From Macrocystis pyrifera (lineage: Eukaryota > Sar > Phaeophyceae > Laminariales > Laminariaceae): a stretch of 64,000 nucleotides of DNA. Location: contig JASSKH010000020.1 of NCBI GenBank assembly GCA_031763025.1, positions 12,351,547 through 12,415,546 on the forward strand, in the 5' to 3' direction. Position 1 is the stretch's first letter; each line of letters starts with the position of its first letter. The notes below the pieces were generated by a model that was not told the DNA's origin, searched no databases, and saw nothing but the letters and a program-made list of their open reading frames with translations. Positions 57,761-64,000 of the stretch are shown here, one piece after another. The position numbers were made by a program, and so were the translations under genes.

Positions 57761-59939
57761 CAAAAGACGTACCTCGGGTGCTACGTAGTGGATATAAAAA
57801 TCTGTGGTCGACTATGCATGTGTACATTTTAATGGTACTTGTCAGCGAATACAGGAAAAAGCGTTCTCTACGCAAAAGGTGCGATCGTTTTTCAGCGCTC
57901 GTTTTGTCGACAATGATATGGCCGCTAAAGTCCAACGCTGTCTTCTCGGAAGTCTGTCGGATATATATTTACGAAACCCCTTGTTTATATTATTGGCGAG
58001 CTACCCTTTCATGGAACATCGAGCAAATTAACACCATGTAAACCCTGTGCGTATTGAACTGTCTGTACGTTATCGAGCGGAGAGCGTACTATGCAGACGC
58101 TGTCTACAACGCTCTTCGCTCGTGACGATCACCGGTACCGTTTGCCATATACCTGGTCTTCATAAATGTTCACTCAGCATTTACTAGCTTTGGTCTCCTG
58201 TTGGGATTGCCTACGTGTTGACGCTGACGTAAAACCACGAACTCACGGCACGGTGTACATGTTATCCACGGCTTATCGTGTCGCCTTATCAGGGATGAAC
58301 CTAGCATTCGTTTTAAAGACAGCATCATTTGCATACCTGCTTTTCCACAACCGTATACACGATCAGGACTCCACGGGCGACGCTGGCGGTGAAACATGGT
58401 GGGTGTTCGGAGGTCGACGCCAACATGATTCAGGGCAACCCGAAGACATCGTCGACGAATCATGGATTGACTGTGCTGACTGTGAGTGTTGATGGCAAAT
58501 CCCTGTTGGTGAGTACTATGGTTCAGGATGGCCCCCTCCGTCCCATGGTCGACGGGGCCCAAAGGTGGAGAAGAGAGGCCGTACAAGACGTTGGATCGGA
58601 GGGTTGGTTCGGAAATTAGAGATACGGACAGGGATGTAGCCGTGACCCTGTTTTGCTTGAGCTTCACATTGGGATTCACGCACCTAAATCTTACAACCTC
58701 TGAACAAACGATTGGCCAACGCGTTCAACATTTGTTGATAACTCTGCTCACCCGAGCAGATTCTGTCGCGGAAACTACAGTAGAGTGTAGGGTCGTGTAC
58801 ATGGATATAGTTTGCTGAAAAGGTACTGCGTAATGATAAATGGCGGACCGTTGCTATTACCAGATGGAAGTTTGACTGATGAGAAAAAAAATGGGACCAT
58901 ACCCGTTCTGCCCCCCCCCGGAGCAGATTATGCTCGCCGCGGCCGCCTGACGGTCCAAGGAAATGATGTAGGAGCATCTCGAAATCGAAGGTATGCAAAC
59001 ACGAGCAATACTGTTTCAAGCACTCAGTGGATGTCCAGAGAGCCGACACCAAAGGAAGGTGAGCATGCCGGAGCCCAAGAAAGAGCCGCTACACCTCTAT
59101 GTTTCTAGGGCTACAGGAGCATCTACAGCAGTAGTCTCATTTTTCACAGCAGTGGTGGCACATGTTGTGTTACGGGTGCACTCACATGTTGTGGATATGC
59201 TCAGCCAACTGCGTTCGTATATGTGCAGCTGTCTAGCGTTTGCTGTCGTATGCGACCCGTCGCTAAGTAGACAAAAACACAACATAAAAGGAGTCGTACA
59301 TGGTTGTCGCAGAAACAACAGACAACTACCATAGGAGCGAGCCGGGTCTTTTTGTTACAGACTCCACCCACGCATACAGTATATACGGGCCTCATCGTAA
59401 TATTTACATCTTCATCGGTTAACCCCGGCGTTCATGATACATCTATGCCGAGCAATCGTCCGCAGAATACCCCAGTGTCCCGACAACCCTTTACTAATTT
59501 AGTGCGACATACGACAGGTTCCGATCAACGTAACACGAAAAGTATGGTACGACGGTGCATAGTAAATTCATTCATACATAATCGCCAAGGTACAACGGCG
59601 AAACCAACAACGTTTATCGCAAACCTTCCCCAACATAAAACGGCTACCCCGGTATCGAATATGTCTATCTCACGTTTCGCATATCAAGACAACCGGCTAC
59701 CCCAGTATCAAGTCCACCCATCTCTGTTGCAATATGAGCCTCCCAAACTAATCGAGACAGCAGTATATATTACCAGAAGGTTGATATTCCAACAAACAAA
59801 AGTATTCTTGTAAAAACTTCCGAAAAAGTCCATGATACTGTCTCCACATATACATCGTACCGCCCGATAATGTTGCCCGCCCAGTTACCTACGGTACAGA
59901 GAGCAGACCAACAGTTCGGCCCTAATATATGCATATGAG
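57761..59939 (+). other. Region with possible downstream exons, otherwise anonymous
   Basis: Plus-strand protein-like pieces: LTVLTVSVDGKSLL ending at a GTGAGTAC donor (about 58509), TVECRVVYMD after a pyrimidine-AG acceptor (about 58760), and RRGRLTVQGNDVG (about 58935-58975). They may belong with the frame at 57514. I could not prove junctions. The rest shows nothing. Confidence 0.2.
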
Positions 59940-60135
59940 TAATATGAATTTACTTTTAAGGCATCCAGCTCTCCGGCGACCGAGGATTCCCGATCTCGAT
60001 CCCGGCCGAGCACCGTGGCGGTGCTCGGTGCATTGAACGTCACTGAGTTGGCCCGAATAAGCAAGGGATTGCTTTCCGCCTCGCCGAGCCGAATAGATGA
60101 CATGGAAAACCCCACATGTTTTTTATTTGTTTTAT
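59940..60135 (+). CDS. Possible short exon, unknown
   Basis: The plus frame from about 59952 gives a Ser/Arg-rich start followed by VAVLGALNVTELARISKGLL and ends with a stop near 60133. Its GC content is well above the flanks and codons end mostly in G or C. A strong hairpin (CGAGCACCG, TGG, CGGTGCTCG at 60007-60027) lies inside it. No family recognised; a minus-strand frame is also open. Confidence 0.2.
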
Positions 60136-60213
60136 CTTATTTTTAAATAGCCACCCACCTCGAACACATTTTCAGCCGCCTTTATATATGTTGCACCAAG
60201 CCCTTTGACGGGT

Positions 60214-60925
60214 GGTGTTTTCTTTTTTATTAACCTGAGCGACAGCAGCAGCAGGTACAGTAGTCATTTGTTGAGAGTCATTTATGTTTCAGCTAGCCGC
60301 TTGACGTACACCACACACCTTACACCGAGCACGTACGTGACCACACAAGCCTGCCTCCTTCTCGGACTGTCTACCTACGTACGAGCGACAGGCAACTGTG
60401 TGCACTTTAAACAACATTTATTTTTTCAGCAGAATTGCCACCTACGTACGACCTGCACGACAGGCAGCTCTGTGCTCTTTTAAAACCGAAAAAACAATCT
60501 CCGCCGAATTTGCGCTTCGTTGAAAAATTTCGTAGCAAATATCGGCGCATAGTTTGGCGTTCGAATTAAACCTGATTTGTTTTGGGATGAAAATGTCATT
60601 AATTTTCGGATACTTTTAAAATTGACCGCTTTTTTTCGGTTTGGTTTTTGATCAACCTCAGCGGCAGCAGCAACAGGTATTGCAGTACCAGAACACGCCT
60701 GTCGAGAGTCATATATGTTTCACCTAGCCTTTTGACGTACGCCACACACCTTATACCGAGCACGCACGTGCCCACACGCCTCACACGGAGCACGTATGTG
60801 ACCACAAAAGTGCATCCCTCGGTCCGTCTACCTACGCACGACACGAATTTGCGCTGCGTTTAAAAGCGGCGTAGCAAATATCGGCGGAATTATTTGAGTT
60901 CGTATCGAACATGAAATTTGCCAAG
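60214..60925 (+). repeat. Tandem duplication, unit about 430 bp
   Basis: The series CAGCAGCAGCAGGTA, GAGAGTCAT-TATGTTTCA, GACGTACACCACACACCTTA, CCGAGCACGTACGTG, GTCTACCTACGTACGA, AATTTGCGCTTCGTT, GTAGCAAATATCGGCG runs from about 60214 to 60560 and again from about 60648 to 60910. An extra CACACGGAGCACGTATGTG subunit lies in the second copy. Confidence 0.75.
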
Positions 60926-60999
60926 TGCATATTGTTACGTGATTATGTCGTCTGTTTGCCACCACGAGAATGTATTGTATGCGCGTTTGGTCATGCTCC

Positions 61000-61400
61000 A
61001 GCAGTACTACTGAGCTGTAGGATTGTTAGTGGTCGTAGTACTACATGTTTTGTATGATACCTCTATACCTGTACTACTCCGTACTATCTGTACTTCTGTA
61101 CTACTGTGTAGTAGTGGTATTGGTGTACATCAACAGCATACGAAGTACTAGTCAACCCATGGTAGCGCGTGCATGTTTTTAGGCACTAATATTCCTACAT
61201 CTTCTACCTCAACTACGTATGTAGCATTAATAGTAGTGTTGTAAAGGTTAAGTACATTATGAGTGGCTGTGGGGTAAAGTAACAGTATTGCAATCATGCT
61301 ACTTCTACCTGTACTACTTCAGCGTCGTGGCGTATATTGTAAAAGAATAGTACTCAACCCATGATGCCGAGTGTATGTTGTAGTGCACCATTTATTAGTG
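61000..61400 (-). repeat. Inverted relatives of the 28100-29000 array
   Basis: CATGCTACTTCTACCTGTAC at about 61297-61316 is the reverse complement of a marker of the array near 28410. TCAACCCATGGTAGCGCGTGCATG-like words (about 61150 and 61350) match the reversed GCATGCAAGCGGTACCATGA marker. Two diverged units are visible. Confidence 0.55.
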
Positions 61401-61413
61401 CTACTTCTGTAAT

Positions 61414-61518
61414 ATTACGGGGTCCATAGTTAACAGGACCTATGGTATACATAAATCCTATATATTTGACTATTTTTATTACCAATATTTGGTCCTATTT
61501 ACTATGATCCCCCGTAAT
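61414..61518. mobile_element. 105-bp inverted-repeat element (miniature foldback)
   Basis: The first about 28 bp (ATTACGGGGTCCATAGTTAA, then CAGGACC) are a near reverse complement of the last about 28 bp. The 49-bp centre is AT-rich. It interrupts the 28 kb-type repeat unit, which is what an insertion would do. No target-site duplication could be fixed. Confidence 0.7.
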
Positions 61519-61618
61519 AGTAGTAATGCTGCATGTAAATGTAGTGATAGTACTGCACAGCGCCCCCGCACCCCCATTTTGAGAAGGATTTAAGGTACAA
61601 CTCTCACTTGACTTCACA

Positions 61619-63266
61619 GTGACGATCTCTGCCACTGCTAGCTCAGACGTCGTTCTCAATCATGTTGACCTCATGCTCAACAACCATGGCCGTTCCACAA
61701 ACCAATTTGGCCTTCCAAGTGTCCACCATGATAACACGGAGGTTGACCGCCTCATCACCAACTTCAACAAGACACAACAGAATGTACTTGCTGAGTCACT
61801 CATACCCCAGCTGACGCCAGAACAACAGAACATTTTCGACACCGTTACGAACCATGCTATTCAAGACTTGGGTGGCCTTTACGTGATAGATGCACCTGCT
61901 TAAACCGGGAAACATTTCACAGAATACACCATCACAGCCTACTTATGTTTTCAAGGAAAATTAGAGCCTTGTGCAGGCTCCACGGGCATTGCGGCCATCA
62001 TACTGCCTGGTGGTCTCACCCGCTCATTCCACTGCTGTAGAGCTGCTGTTTAGTGATGACGCTGTTGACGGAAGTGTCTGCAACGTCAAACTGGGTCCGA
62101 GCGTGCCGATGTCCTCAGGCGAGCATCGCTCATTTTCTGGGATGAGGTCGGTATGTCCTCAAAGTTTGAGGCTGAAGCCCTGAACTTAACACTTCAAGAC
62201 CTTTGCAAGAGTGACTTGCCATTCGCCGGCAAAACTATTTTTTTGTTTAGCGGAGACTGGAGGCAAGATGGTCTTATCCTCAATTTTGGCACTGAATCTG
62301 AAATCGTGGAACATGCTTTTCTTTCTTCTGGTCTATGGCAACATGTTCAACGCTTCCGTCTAAGTGTATCAACGAGAGACAAAGATGACATCCCATTCGG
62401 AACAACAGTGCTGACCGTCGGCGAGGGCTAGATAGAGCCTGTTTTTTTTTACCAGACGGTACTCCTGTGATCCCCTTGCAACACAGCCTGACAAACGAAG
62501 ACGGTTATTCAACCACATGCTCTATCGAAAGCACCACAGATTTCAAACAACTCATCGACATTGTGTACCCAGTAGAAGCAAACCACAACACCTACAATGA
62601 CTCCAGGATTTCGGCTCGTACGAATGTCAACATCGACCACATCAACAATTTTGTATCCTCGAACAAAATCCAGAACGAGGTCATCACCTGCGAAGTACAG
62701 ACAAAATCATAACCGACGACGAAAACATGCCAGACGTCGTTTCGGTCGAGTACGTAAACAGTGTACAAGTGCCTGGCACTCCTCCGCATTCCCTACACCT
62801 CAGGATTGGAGCTTTGTATTTTTTTTATTCACAATATAAATTTCGACTATGTGGTCTCTTCAACAGAAGGAAAGGAATAACCAGAGGCACTTTACGGTGG
62901 GATATTGATGTCGGGGTCATATCGGAATAATATTGTATTGCCAAAATACCACGGATATGTTTCGAAATTCAAGTTGGAGCCCGTGGTATTACTTTCCACC
63001 GATTTCAATTCCTTGTGCGTGTATGCTACGCTATGGTCATTAATAAATCACGAGGGCAAACTATGAAAAGAGTAGGGCTCGACCTCAGAGGCGAGGTGTT
63101 TCGTCATGGGCAACTGCATGTCGCGTTGAGTAGAAACACCTGTCGGGACAACCTCCTATGCCTCGGTAAACCCGAACCGCTTATCAACGGAGTGCGCGAC
63201 GTTCACAACGTCGTCTATTCCGAGTTCATCGTTGACGCTACAGGACATGCTCCCCGAATTATTTAA
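61619..63266 (+). pseudogene. Helitron-type PIF1-like helicase, decayed
   Basis: An ancestral member would unwind DNA during rolling-circle transposition. Visible in order: an N-terminal Helitron block (LNHVDLMLNNHGRS), LTPEQQNIFDTVT and DAPA just before the Walker A position (about 61880-61915), where a TAA at 61901-61903 replaces the loop's first glycine before TGK; STGIAA (about 61979-61995); WDEVG plus FSGDWRQ, helicase motifs II and III (about 62140-62270); and the C-terminal block CYAMVINKSRGQT followed by HGQLHVALSR (about 63020-63130), which is typical of Helitron helicases. The segments lie in at least three frames, with in-frame stops at 61901 and 62429. No Rep (HUH) domain was found upstream, where tandem repeats begin, so the element is truncated at its 5' side. 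No 3' hairpin and CTRR end was found. Confidence 0.85.
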
Positions 63267-64000
63267 ATCTATCTATAACACGTGCCACTTCCAGCACTAA
63301 CAACAGGCCAAACGGTAGCACCTCAGGCGTCGAAAACAATAGCAGCAGTACTAACAATCACAACCAAAGTCATGGCGCTTGGTCCATCGTCAACGAAACT
63401 GGACATTGAGCTTGCTTGCTGAGATGTATCGCCCGTCATGCGTTCAACGAACTTGAATTACATACCATAGTGCGACACCAACAAATACGATGGCCAAAGT
63501 CTACCATACGATTCACCAGAACAATCGCCTACTACCCGACTCACGATTCAACCTTGCTCGACGCATGGGTACCTTCCAACACTTTTTTGTGTACGACGAG
63601 CTGTCGGACGCGTCCACGAGTTGCACGCGTGATCTACACCATTGTCGTCGAGGAACAGCGGTGCATATATATTACATCCACCACACCCAAGTACACCCAC
63701 ACACGGAAGCACAGTAGCTGATTGTCAAAGGCTCAAATATATACCAGGCGGTCCAATGCCTTCACGTCAGAGATCTCGCCATAGAAACGATACAGGAGCC
63801 AGCCGTACATTTTGGTCAAGCTCTACCCTCTCATGTATAATATGGAGTATATTGGCATCAAACCCCGCGTCGTATCTTAGCATAACGATTCCCTCGCAAG
63901 GCGAGCATACCCACAACCCAGAACACTCAGGCATACCAATTGATTCCTAGACTCATACTGCGAAACCGCAGAATATACATGAAACCGTCAGATATCCCCA
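63267..64000. other. Downstream DNA, no gene recognised
   Basis: Overlapping frames of about 75-102 codons with no motif. It may include the rest of the Helitron, but its terminus was not identified. Confidence 0.35.

Noticed and set aside
60006-60028. A bacterial-style terminator hairpin
   Set aside because: The stem (CGAGCACCG with CGGTGCTCG) is clear, but no T-tract follows closely and the host is eukaryotic.

Overview
The window is a gene-poor, repeat-dense piece of a eukaryotic nuclear genome. Support for a eukaryote comes from a membrane-anchored sulfotransferase gene that needs a phase-2 spliceosomal intron of about 4 kb, Ty1/copia retrotransposons, a tRNA-headed SINE, a Helitron-type helicase relic, CTG and GAT microsatellites, and TTAGGG-type telomeric repeats inside the sequence. 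Type II (Golgi-like) carbohydrate sulfotransferases, large introns, TTAGGG telomeres and abundant copia elements would fit a brown alga or a related multicellular stramenopile. That placement is inference; nothing here proves it.

Layout. 0-4 kb: a foldback element with long terminal inverted repeats (1047-1909) in otherwise anonymous DNA. 4-10 kb: the best host gene, a PAPS-dependent sulfotransferase on the minus strand. Exon 1 (9786-9338) carries the membrane anchor and the 5'-phosphosulfate loop. Exon 2 (5353-4429) carries the 3'-phosphate motif and a C-terminal heptad tail encoded by a 21-bp minisatellite. Its intron holds a head-to-head telomeric block. 10-13 kb: low-complexity DNA and SINE copy 1. 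13.5-19.1 kb: an internally reduced copia-like LTR element on the minus strand with roughly 0.8-0.9 kb LTRs. 19.9-25.5 kb: a second, more complete but broken Ty1/copia element on the plus strand (gag, protease, integrase, RT, RNase H). 25-34 kb: microsatellites, a roughly 230-bp tandem array and simple-sequence DNA. 34-38 kb: two dispersed repeat families and a duplicated exon-like module. 38-48 kb: almost featureless apart from a GAT repeat and a 270-bp tandem array carrying tRNA-like A and B boxes. 48-56 kb: repeats in inverted pairs (B/C copies of a repeat with a shared reading frame; a short-period CAATT array in both orientations) and an A-rich 308-bp tandem array. 56-61 kb: SINE copy 2, possible exons of an unidentified secreted protein, and tandem duplications. 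61.4-63.3 kb: a 105-bp inverted-repeat element and a decayed Helitron-type PIF1-like helicase.

No operon-like cooperation is expected or seen. Most of the DNA is explained by transposition and tandem duplication. The points most worth follow-up are the sulfotransferase with its minisatellite-encoded tail, the tandem array of tRNA-like units, the three-copy repeat with a shared open frame, the head-to-head telomeric block and the new small inverted-repeat elements. I found no convincing novel multi-gene system. Apart from the recognised protein motifs, repeat relationships were found by eye, so boundaries are approximate.
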